Assembly: GCA_023101725.1 (NCBI GenBank)
Contig: JALJCO010010476.1
Span: 2,421,001-2,485,000, forward strand
Source of the DNA: Atherinomorus stipes
Taxonomy: Eukaryota > Chordata > Actinopteri > Atheriniformes > Atherinidae
DNA length: 64,000 nt
Reading direction: 5' to 3'
Shown: one piece after another, positions 36,181-46,400 of the stretch
Position numbering within the stretch: the first letter of the stretch is position 1
Layout of the letters: each line of letters begins with the position of its first letter
The notes under the pieces: generated by a model
Database searches by the model: none
What the model was told of the DNA's origin: nothing
Seen by the model: only the letters and a program-made list of their open reading frames with translations
Translations under genes and position numbers: made by a program

Positions 36181-38720
36181 TCAAAATTAATGATGAATTA
36201 TAACCATTAAAATAGCAAAAGACATCCTTTCACTCTTTGATATCGCTCAGCTGAAACAAAGCTTGTAATGCACTAAAGTTAACAAATAATATTCTACTGA
36301 TCTTTTAATGTTTCCTTTTATTATTCAGAAGGCTTGTCTTGTGGTTTGAAACTTTCTCCTCTTTAAACATTTCCTAACACAGCATGAAGCAAAATCTTTA
36401 GCCAGCCTTCACTTCTTCAGTCTTCATTATTTTGTCATTTATTTACATAACACTGATTTGTCCCTTTAGGTGCTTCTTTGTGCTTGAATGATTCAGGTTA
36501 GTGTTAAGTGACTTAAAGAATGAATATAGAAATAGCAAAAAAGAAAAAAAAAGAAGAAGAAGAAGAAGAAAGAAAAGAAGAGAAGAGAAAAACATGTTAC
36601 TTTGAAACTGGATTGAAAAAATTAGTATTTTAGAATAATGTCCAAAGAACTTTCAAGGATCTAAAATAATAATAATAATAATAAACCTATTGCTCAAGAT
36701 TACTTGAAAAAGATTATGAGAGAGCTTGGTTCCATAGAAGCAAAACATAAATTTGGGCACGAATCAAGACTTTTTCACAGCGCAGCACAGATCACAGGTT
36801 TAACCTCTGAGTTACCTGTTATAACAACTACCAGTGATCCTGCTCCCATCCATAGACACACACTATTTTATGGATCATCTATCTATCATCTGAATGTGTT
36901 CCACAGTGGCAGCGCTTCTACTCACAAAAAGCTGAATTAAATCCCATGTGGACAAAAAAACCTGCAACCAGAAGGTTTCATCATATTACCAAGATTGCAG
37001 CAACAGAGGAATACACTCACATTTCAGCTGCACAGGCTCTCTCTCTCACACACACACAGCTTCTGTCAGACACAGGGGGCAGGAGGAGTAGCACGCCAGC
37101 ATCTCCCCCAAAAATACTTGATCCATCTCCACCCTTTTTCCTGTTTTTTCCTTGGTTTTGAATTTGAGGATCTGTGTATGCACAAAGAAGAAAACTGCAC
37201 AGTTTTCGCTTCATCTAGAAGCTATGAGGACACCGATATGTTATCAAAGAAGAGGAATTCAGTTGCATTTATTTTCATCTCAGAAAATAAATGCTTAGGA
37301 TATAAATAAACCTCACCCACATGGCTATTTGTGCACCTCTTAGTATAACACAACCTCGAGAAAACAAGTGGGCTTCTTGTTACCATGTTGCAGCATTTTA
37401 TCTTTCGCCTGAAAATTGTATTGTAAATGTGCAGTGCTGCCTGTTGTCTCTTTTTCCAGCCATTTCTGGACTCGCTCTCTGAGCTCACCAGGATCAATAT
37501 GCTGTTAAGTCAGTCTGGTTCCAGGCAAAATCTAGCCCCCTTCTCTCATGTAGTTTGCTGTGGTTTACTACATGAAATTCCACATCTAGCATGAACCCAG
37601 CAAGCCTCACTGTACAAACGGTAGCTTCTAAAAACAGCACTAAGACCAGACAGAATTGTTTCCAAATGAATGACTGCATGGCAGCACTGTGCAAAGTTGA
37701 GATGCCTCCAAGCATTGTCTGCAAGGCTCTGTGATGCAGCCCTCTTGAGGCAAACAGACAGGAAACGATTCCCCCATCAGTCACCAGGCCATCATAATTG
37801 CCAGGTGAACATTAGCTATCCAGCCACTGCAAGACTCTGTGCCTTTATAATGAGCGAAGAGGGACATGGGTCATCCAATCTATGCATTCAGGCTCTCATT
37901 AGGAGGAAGAGACTATTCACATGTTTGCAGAGTGGAAATAAGGCTATTAGTTTGGGCTGTCCAACAGCCAGTCAGCCAGCACCATGAGCACAATTTTTTA
38001 ATTGCTGTATTCTATACACTGTTGTCACTGGAACAAAAGTTTTTACACAAGCTTTGGCAAAATGGTCTCTTCTCATGAATTTACTTTTCACAATAAACAT
38101 TTAATTTAACTCCAGTAGTTGGATCTGTGATGGCAACGTCCCTTTGCATTAGCACACTTATGCTGCTGAGTTTAAATACACTGACCTGGATTGGAAATCA
38201 AAGTATTTCCTTACATGATTATTCCAGATCCTCTTTTTCTGAGTTTCCACCTGAAAGGTTTGAAATTGTTTTGTAAACAATAGAGAAATTCTTTCATTTT
38301 TACCAACAGTGTAGGGAGTTTGTAAATACTATTTCAGCCATTTCTTATTGAGACAGATTTTTACTTGAACATAACTGGTCAGTTTCATTTTGGCGTTTTT
38401 GTCCAAAATTGGACCTAAGTGTCAATAAGTGATTTCATAAATTGTCTGAAAATGTATACATTTGCAGAGTTTGGGATAATTTTTTCAATAGATTGGATTT
38501 TTGTGGCAGTTAAAAGTCATTTCATTAATGGGCATAATACATTTTTATTACAGGCTTGTTTAATCAACTGAATAAATGTTAAATTTGTTGTATGTATGTT
38601 GCAAAAGATGAGACATATTTGTTATCCCGCCACAGGATGTCTACAACAGTTCTTCTTTTTTGATACTTTGATATTTTTTTATGCAATATTGTCAACAGCT
38701 TTTACTTTGCTCGTCTCCTT
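36181..38720. other. Intergenic, upstream of kcnj3
   Basis: AT-rich sequence with a GAA-rich stretch (36546-36590), an (ATA)n patch (36666-36684) and a short CA run (37047-37060). No gene or complete transposon recognised. Confidence 0.5.
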
Positions 38721-38910
38721 AGTTCTCATAAACACTCTGGGCGCAACTTAGACACATCATCAGTGTTATATCTTATGTTTATTGGGTGTTTCGGGTCTCA
38801 CAACAGACACCCTCGTTCAGGTGACCCAACCGGGGTTGATCAGGCCCCGGCTTGTGACTAAGTAGCCTGTGTAGCCAATAGATCCCCCACTTGATCCACA
38901 GCCATCTTGA
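38721..38910 (-). repeat. Direct repeat, 3' copy: LINE C-terminus and 3' UTR
   Basis: This matches 43312-43487 over most of its length with scattered substitutions and a small length difference near TTGGCTACACAGGC. On the minus strand it follows the endonuclease domain and includes the stretch coding SRWLWIKWG and the 3' UTR that ends near 38721. Confidence 0.75.
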
Positions 38911-40277
38911 CGCTTTTTCTGCTGCGTCAGAGATGTTTCTGATGGCTTTTCTGTTCTGCAGCACTTTCACTCCCAACAACTTGAGTACCCTGACAGGAGG
39001 CCGACAAAGCCTCTGCATCCCACCTCGATGGGGTTGAATTGGGTCCTCCATCCCACACTCCAGCACTTGGCTGCCAGCTCTTCAAACTTCACCCTCTTCC
39101 TCTCAAAGACCTTCCTCATCTGGTCTTTCCAGGAAACAGTCAGCTCCAGCAGGACCACTTGCCTTGTTGTTTCAGAGACCAGGACGATGTCTGGCCTGAG
39201 TGTGGTCACTGTGATGTTGTCTGGGAACTTGAGCTGTCTCCCCAGCCTTCAGCTGCCAAGCTGTTGACAGCAGCCCCCCTGCCTGGCTCTGATGCTGTTG
39301 TGGCTTCTCCCCAGCCCTAACAAAGGTGATGGACTGCCTTGTTGGTTGTATGTGCATGTTGTTGGAGATCCCTGTACTGATGACCTCAGCAATGACCCGT
39401 AGCACTTGATCATGGCACCAGGGGGGGCCTTGATGTAGAGAGGTCTTGGATTGCTCCCAAGACCTGCCCATCTGACTGCCACTGTTCCCACCAGCTTGCT
39501 GTGTCGCAGCCGTGCCTCAGCCTGGTTGACCACCTCGTGCGCCTTCCACTTCCTGCCATTTCTTACTTCTACGCCTGCCGAGGAGACTTTGTTGTAGCTG
39601 GAGTCCTTATACAACAGCACCTCTCTAGCTCGGGGAACCATAAACTCCTCCGTCAGGCTACTGAAGGGCAGTTCTAGTTTGTTGTTCCTCCCGTACAAGG
39701 CAATGCTGCTGAGGCTTCGTGGTAGGCCCAGCCACTTCCGGAGGAAAGAGCTGACCTTCCTCTTAAAGCACTCAACAGTGGTCAATGGCATGTCGTAGAC
39801 CAGCAGTGGCCAGAGGAGTCGTGGAAAGATGCCATGCCAGTAGATCCAGGCTTTATACTTGCCTGGGAGCCCTGACTTATCTACCGCTGTCAGCCAGGTT
39901 CCCAACTCCTGTGATGTTGATTGGAGTGCTGCGGCGTCCTTCAAGGTACAACCATAGATCTTGCCCAGGCTCTTGACTGGCTTTTCTGTCACAGATGGAA
40001 TCTGGATGCCTCCTATTGTGAAGGGAAACTGGTCTGTAACCTTACCCTTCCTTACTACCAGAGACCTGGACTTGGCTAGCTTGAAGTCCATTCATGCCCA
40101 GCTGATGAGACGCTCAAGGCCTTGCAAGATTCATCTGCAGCCCGGGACTGATGTAGAAGTCACTGTCAGATCATCCATATATGCTCTGATAGGGGACTGC
40201 CACATATCGAAGTTGGTGAGTGGGCCTCTGCACTCTACCTCTGCTGACTTCACCACCATATCTATAGCCAAGGCAAA
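38779..40277 (-). pseudogene. LINE ORF, C-terminal half: YMDD box, thumb, restriction-like endonuclease
   Basis: The reading resumes after the insertion with the YMDD catalytic box at 40170-40181, then a clean 280-codon frame from 40091 (VKSLGKIYGCTLKDA, LPGKYKAWIYWHGIFPRL, RKWLGLPRSLSSIALYG). Two in-frame stops lie between the YMDD box and 40091. Near 39400-39470 the text jumps from the thumb-side region to HDQVLRVIAEV, which from memory of the family means that the stretch with the CCHC zinc knuckle is deleted. The endonuclease follows in another frame with RPDIVL, ELTV and VGCRGFVG, and a frameshift near 38995 separates the last 40 residues. Confidence 0.8.
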
Positions 40278-40479
40278 CAATAGGTGCTTTTGGACTGTAG
40301 GAACCTTTTGGAGTTCCTATAACCTTTTCGGGAACCAGGCCATTTTTTTGCGCATTCCGACATATAGGAACTAGGGACCTCGGCCCTCAGTTCCTATAAC
40401 CTTTTTAGCTCCTGCTCCAAGGCAGGGTCTTTTCGGGGTTCCAATACATAGGTGTTTGGTGATTGGTAGAACTGCCCAG

Positions 40480-40921
40480 CCCAGCCCAGTAGGCTACCGA
40501 CCGTGCTGCTCTGTTCTGAACAACCTGGAGCTTCTTGAGTTCACACCTGGCAGCAGATGACCACACTGTAGAGCAGTAGTCGAGATGGCATAAGACTAGA
40601 CTCTGAGGGCATAAAAGGGGACGGGCCACAAAAGAGCAACATTTCCTAGCAGTACCAACTGCTCTTCCCATTTTCAAAACAATATTATTAATGTGGTGAG
40701 AGCAAGACAGAGAACAGTCTACCATCACACCAAGGAGTTTGGCACTTTCAACTTGTTGAACTGTCAAGTCACAAAAACTTAAATCAAGCTTTGGGCTTGC
40801 GGATAGCCTGTGCCTTGAACCAATCCCCATGCACTTGGTCTTGGAGATATTAAGGGCCAGTTTGTTACATACCACCCAGGACAACTGTTTACCGAGATCG
40901 TGATAACAAGAACTATTACAA
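40480..40921 (-). pseudogene. Fragment of a second LINE reverse transcriptase (CR1/L2/Rex-like)
   Basis: The minus-strand frame contains CNKLALNISKTKCMGIGSR, AKLLGVMVDCSLS, HINNIVLKMGRAVGTARKC and LVLCHLDYCSTVWSSAA, and ends at QVVQNRAARS. From memory this is the C-terminal part of the reverse transcriptase of a CR1/L2/Rex-type LINE common in fish, different from the R2/NeSL-like element around it. It lies inside the DNA transposon at 40283-41607. The N-terminal palm motifs and the endonuclease are missing. Confidence 0.8.
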
Positions 40922-41000
40922 TAGGGGTGTACCAATTCATTATTAAATCGATCACAATGGTGCATGACCCGAATCGATAACTATTTTGAAATGTCCAAAA
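40922..41000. repeat. hAT-like terminus fragment
   Basis: Directly after the LINE fragment the plus strand reads TAGGGGTGTACCAATTCAT and then ATCGAT strings. This resembles the terminal sequence of a common teleost hAT family. No matching opposite end was found within the host element. Confidence 0.35.
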
Positions 41001-41607
41001 GCAATTATTTTCATATTAATTTAATGACCAAACACAGCTGCAAAGTATAGCAGTAGAATCTGTGGCTGCTGCCCGGACACTTTAGCAGACAGGCCGTCCA
41101 CTAAAGTGTGGACGGACACACTTCAACAAAAGGTACACAAGGGAAAGGGGGGAGCTGGTCAGTTAGCTTTTATAATAGCTTTGAATAAAAGAGATGGAAA
41201 ACCCAAATACAGTTGCAAATTGTGTCAGTGCAATCTGCGGCACTTTAGTGAAAGAACCCCGGTCCATCTAGTAAGTGTCCGGGCATACTTCAACGAAAGA
41301 CGTCAGTAGTGCAGCTTTCCAACGGGGGGCTGTTCCATTACATGATACACATGACCGTGATAAGGAAAAGCTGATAGGTTAGCTGTTATAATAGCGTTTA
41401 ATAAAAGAGATGAGAAACCTCAGTTTTGTATTAGATCTGCTGGGGCATATATTTGTCACTGTTGCAACGACTGCATCACACATGGTCCCTAACAAGGTCC
41501 TCCCTCATGTGCAAACACAAACTGAAGGCAAAGGGTAGTTCTTATAACTAAACTCGGGAGGCGTAGTTATAGGAACTGCGTTCTTAGAACCTCTGTCCGA
41601 ACGCACC

Positions 41608-43040
41608 TAATATTACCGAAAAAGTGCATCCAGTAATAACGCCCTTTTCAAGCCAATGAAATGTGAATGTTACTGTTACTGAGGTGACTCTCAAACTGAA
41701 ACAGCTACAATAGTCCAGTATGAGGTCCCTGAACTTACCCGGTACATGGTGTCATTCAAGCGAGGTTTCTACCAGCCTGTGTGGAATTAACCCGTAGGCA
41801 TTGGCAAGATCAAGCCAGAGGACTGCCAGGTTTCTTTTGCCTTCACGTGCCTCCCGGATCAGCTGGGTGACCACTCCTGTGTGCTCAATGCATCCTGGAA
41901 CCTTTGACAATCCACCTTTATGCACTGATGTCTCAATGTAGGTGTTCCTCAAGAGAAACTTCATCATGCGCCGGGCAACGACACTAAAGAATATTATGCC
42001 CTCGACCGTGAGGAGTGAGATGACCCTAAACAGCCTACTTGAGTTCTCCTCCTTTGGGATCCAGACACCCTCTGCATGTCTCCACTGCTGTGCTATCCTC
42101 CCCCTTCTCCAAATGACTTTAAGGATTGCCCACAGTCACTTTAAGAGTCTGGGACATCTCTTGTAGACGACGTATGACACTCCACTGGGACCTGGGGCTG
42201 AACTGGTTCTAGCTGCTTTTACGACTACCTCAACTTCTTTCAAAGTTGGCTCCTTGGTGTTAAATGCCTGGGTGGGTTCTGGTGGAGTTATCAACGTCCT
42301 GCATGGTCCAAGGTGTTCCTCTCTTACACTGTCACTGCAAATGGCACTAAGGTACTTGTTCACCTCGTCTTTGGAAAAGGCAAGACGGCCACTTCTTTTC
42401 TGGCCAAGGATCTTTTTGGTGAAGCCAAAAGGATTTGAGGTGGACGCTGCACGTTTCCTGGCTCTTTCCTTACCCCTCTTCCTATGCCGCTCGGCGCAGT
42501 AGACGGTGGTGAGTTTTTTCCTCAAGATGCTGCGCAGCTCTGCCAGTCCAGCCTTCTCTTCCTCCCTCGCCTGCTTAAACTGCCGCTCAAGCAGTCTAAG
42601 CTCCTGTTGAAGGTGACTAATGTTCACCTCCCTTCTGTTTGGCTCCCCCTGACCTCTAGTTGGCTATTGTATCTTCACACCGAATCTTTCGTTCCCAATG
42701 CTGATGATCATGATTCGCAACTTCTGGTCTACATCTCCCTTTGTAGTAGCTTCAAGGACTTGGTCCAGGTCCTCATCAAACTGGAGCCACTCTTTTTGGT
42801 TGTTGGCAGCAGGCCACAAGACCCAGCGGTGTTCTGAATGCCTGACATAGGGTGGGGCTTGTGGAGCATGGAGGGTCTGGGCACTGTGGGTTGCCCCCTG
42901 GCCAGGCTCCTCCTGCGTCTCACCAGGTACCGGACCTGTGCGCTGCTCCACCTGCTTCCCCGTCTGGCATCTCATTTTGGCCTGGTGGATCTTCAGGCCA
43001 TGCTGGTTCTTGCAGACTTTGCCACATGAACAGACTGCAC
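41608..43040 (-). pseudogene. LINE ORF, N-terminal half: zinc finger and first part of reverse transcriptase
   Basis: A finger with spaced cysteines and histidine (CSCGKVCKNQHGLKIHQ followed by a final cysteine) lies at about 42964-43030. A basic, charged region (42400-42627) leads to APGPSGVSYVVYK, the start of the reverse transcriptase, and then to EHTGVVTQLIREAREG and WLDLANAYG (41752-41900). A stop codon, TGA, interrupts the frame just after ETSLE at about 41751; the expected arginine codon there would be CGA, so this looks like CpG decay. The frame is lost again between 42136 and 41967. The half ends where the DNA transposon is inserted. Confidence 0.8.
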
Positions 43041-43311
43041 TCGTTTTTCTGTTAGCCTGGTTCGTTACCCATTTATCTGTCTTGTTAGGGTGCTCATCCT
43101 CCTCCCCTCTTGGGCACCCCTGGGTGTATAATCCAGTAGAGTTTTCTGTAGCTTGCTTGTGGGTGCTGTCTCATGGGAGCCACAGTTTGGGTTGCTAACC
43201 CTCTGCCCCAGTCACTGTCTTTCCAGTTGTCAGCTGTCTCTCCAGCAGTCGTCATACTATTCATTGTTGTTATCCAGCCTGTTCCTGGAGGTCACTGGCT
43301 TACCAGATCAA

Positions 43312-43487
43312 CTAGTTCTCACAAACACTCTAGGTGCAACTTAGACACGTCATCAGTGTTGTATCCTGGGTTCATTGGGTGTTTCTGGTCTCACAACAGA
43401 CACCCTCGCCCAGGTAATCCAACCGGGTTGATCAGGCCCCAGCTTCTATCTAAGCTACGGATCCCTTCGCTTGATCCATAGCCATTT
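43312..43487 (-). repeat. Direct repeat, 5' copy: 3' end of the same LINE family
   Basis: The sequence around GGGCCTGATCAACCC, GAGGGTGTCTGTTGTGAGAC and ACACTGATGA(C/T)GTGTC is shared in the same orientation with 38721-38910. In the downstream copy it spans the last codons and 3' UTR of the retrotransposon, so the upstream copy looks like the 3' end of another element of the family joined head to tail. Confidence 0.75.
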
Positions 43488-43490
43488 AAA

Positions 43491-46400
43491 AAAAAAAAAT
43501 GCTATTAGAAAAATACCATAAGTTATTTCTAAACCTTCCTTTTTTAAAAACAAATTAAACCAATTGAAAGTGAGAAAAAGCTGAATTATAATGAAATACC
43601 ATGACATTTATGTCTGTTTTGCTAGAAATAAAGAACACCATGCTTTGTTAGACAAAATAAATTACTTAAATTGAAACAATTTTCACTTCAATTCAGTGAT
43701 AAAAGCAAAAAAGCTATAATAATTCATGCTAAATACAAATATGTACTGTACTGTAAGTAGGGCAAGAAATAGTTTATGTTGGACTGTCATCAGAGAAAGC
43801 TAGAATTTTTAATGATCAAACATTTCCAGGGTCTTTAAGTGACACCACCATAAACTAAACATAACATGTCTTGTACTCAAATGTATCAATGCACATACAC
43901 AGTTTTATAATTTTTTATTTTTTAAATCTTTTTTGGATTTTCTTTTTGCTTGCTTTTTCTTTTGAAGGAAGGCCATTTTCCCATGATTCATTTAAGAGCT
44001 TTCATGTCCATATGGACTCATTTCAGGATCACTCATAGAAGTTCTATTTTTGCATGTTTCTGGAAATGATAAGCTAGAAAGGAGTCTATAGAAACCCTTA
44101 TTTGAACCATCATTCAAATGTGCCCAACCCCACAGTAACACTTCTTTAATCCTGCTGAGCACAGAGGCTTTGTCAGTGACAGCTAAATACAAGAAAGAGG
44201 TTAAGGTCCGGGCTTGTTCTTGTCACACACCAGGAGGCAGCTGATGTGTAACACTCTGCACTAAATTGGAATATATGCAGATTAGTTCTTGTCTCAAAAT
44301 GGGAGTATTGTAAAAAGCAGCACAATTTGCTTCAATAGAAGAAAGGATTTCTTTTTTTTTATACAATCACACCCTGAAAAAATGGCTGCTTTTTACAACA
44401 AAATGCTACTTCCTCAACACAGTATACTACATGTTCTGTTGAAGACACTTCTTGCAACAGTTTGTGTCAAACTTGTGTTTGTGAATGATCAGAAATACTT
44501 TGATGATCTTCTGTAACCTATTTCTTAAAAATAGCTCAGGCGAAACCTGATGGGCGGGTGGGTGATGGGATTAATTTATTTATCTAATCAGACCAATGTA
44601 GGGCACTAGATCTATTTGTCCCCCTCTCCAAATCAGCTAGAATAGCACTTGAGGTCATTCACCAGGAAGATCAGTCAATCTTCTCTAATTTCTCATCTTC
44701 CTCTATAATCTCTGCAATCAAAGACGGAGCAGGGAGAACCGCTTCAGCTTTGATGTTGGCTTTGATTGATTTGTTCTTCTATGCCCCCCACAAATTTGCG
44801 ACTTCCTTGCTAAAAATTCTCTGTAATCTTATTTTTCTGCTACAATATTGATTTTTCAGGGTTTGCACAAACAATCCTCTTCACTTAGTAGACGTGTACT
44901 ATGAATTTCTCTCCCCGCAAATATTAGATTTTAAGATGATCTGATGCATGCCTGTGGATGCTGGAGCGCTCCTGTAGGGGGGAACCATGTGGTGGATGAG
45001 CAGAGCAGCATCAAGCATTTGGGTCAAAATGTGGAACTTTTAAAGGGACAAATAAAATTCTCAATGTTGTGTGGTAATCAAATTATTTTACAGCTGTTCC
45101 CAAGCAAGTGGAAAAATGATGAGGGTGATACCTGTTAGATTCACACAGTCACTATGCAATTTAAAAGATAAGAGTCTTCACCAACAAAGGTGAATATTGT
45201 TCTGATCTAGTCATTTTGTTTTTTCTTTCCCAGCTGAAACAAGGTCTTATTAGTTGCCACCGTAGTCAAAAATAGCATCTGAACAGAAGTGCTTTGTGGA
45301 ACAGCTTCTGGAGATTGATGATTGATTACTACACAATTACTGCTGAAAGCAGCAGGGCCCCTCCTCCTAATCACTGCTTTGGTCGCTAAAAGGAGATTAT
45401 CACATAGGAGCTGCTTGTTAGAGCGACTTCCTCCCTGAAAATCAATAAAAATTACTCAAGAGATTGTAAGCATACATCAGAAATGTCTCAGCTGAATCCC
45501 AAGGCTGGCTTTGTGGATTTTCAGACAGGTACTGTACGTTGTTTTCAGTGCGGCGGGGGTGTTTGTTTGCCTCCTGTTGTGGTAGATCTGACCCCCTCTG
45601 AGATACTGGCCCCAAACTAAGTCTGATTAAAGCTGCTTTTAAATGCAGGAGCTGTGGAACTTCAGGTCCCCTTAACAATTAAGTGCAGAATTTCTCCTTT
45701 GGTCTCGAGTGCAAAAAAAAAAAAAGAAAAAACCTACATCCAGAGGGTTGATAACCCCCCCATTATTTGATTCACTCTGTTAATGGAACCCCATATAGAG
45801 GCTATAGAGAGCTGGAAGAGACAGGCAGACGGGCAAACAATCAAGCACACTGGTGACACTCAGAGAAATTGGACAGAAAATGTACAACATTGTATTTAAA
45901 GGCTAGGCACGAAAGCATTAAGTGATTCTCGTCCCGATGTTCTAATGAGACCAGAGAGAAAATCCCATGGCTAAAAGGTACGGGGTCCAAATTCCCCTGG
46001 AGAAGAACCTTTGTGAAAACAATTAAAAAGGTGAAGTTTTGTCAAAAGAAGAGGTACAAGCTAATCCCTGGATTTACCCCTTCAACATGTAAGGTATTTG
46101 ACCAGAATTTTTCAAATTTAATCAACAGAGTTCATAAAAGTAATGCAGATGTACTGGGTCAATACAGGCTACAAATATACACTATATTCATCAGTCTGTA
46201 CATGGGCAAAGTATAGTTTATGGGACCAAAAACAACCTCCAAATACTGACTGAAAACCAAAATTATAAGTATTTCCATATATTGCTGAAATCCATATATT
46301 TTTGTTATATTGAATGTTTATACTATGTCTCACACAATCTACTGTTACTCCTAAATAACTGACACTTGCCAAAGACAATCACTGAAATCAAATCCCAGGT

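Larger units (their letters stand above)
40283..41607. mobile_element. DNA transposon of 1.3 kb inserted in the LINE
   Basis: The ends are inverted: GGTGCTTTTGGAC at 40283 and GGTGCGTTCGGAC read inward from 41607. Flanks CAATA (40278-40282) and TAATA (41608-41612) suggest a target duplication of about five bases. Removing the insert restores the reading frame of the LINE across the junction (a valine-isoleucine-leucine then phenylalanine run typical of the family), which fixes the boundaries. The interior has no recognisable transposase, but a local direct repeat (41153-41204 and 41369-41420) and inserted foreign pieces. Superfamily not assigned. Confidence 0.75.
38721..43490 (-). mobile_element. 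Broken non-LTR retrotransposon with restriction-like endonuclease (R2/NeSL-like)
   Basis: Read on the minus strand from 43490 to 38721, the element shows a C2HC-type zinc finger (about 42964-43030), a linker, the reverse transcriptase with its first palm motif WLDLANAYG (about 41800) and the YMDD box (40170-40181), and a restriction-like endonuclease domain with RPDIVL and ELTV (about 39120-39205). That order fits the R2 superclade of LINEs, which integrate by target-primed reverse transcription. The reading frame is broken by several stops and frameshifts, an internal deletion near 39400-39470, and a 1.3-kb insertion at 40283-41607. A related direct repeat of about 175 bases lies at each end (38721-38910 and 43312-43487). 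It fills about a third of the interval between galnt13 and kcnj3. Confidence 0.85.

Noticed and set aside
39785..40374. Plus-strand ORFs over the LINE
   Set aside because: Shadows of the minus-strand reverse transcriptase and of the nested transposon end.
42838..43481. Overlapping plus-strand ORFs near the 5' end of the LINE
   Set aside because: They oppose the zinc-finger region and the direct repeat of the minus-strand element and match nothing known.
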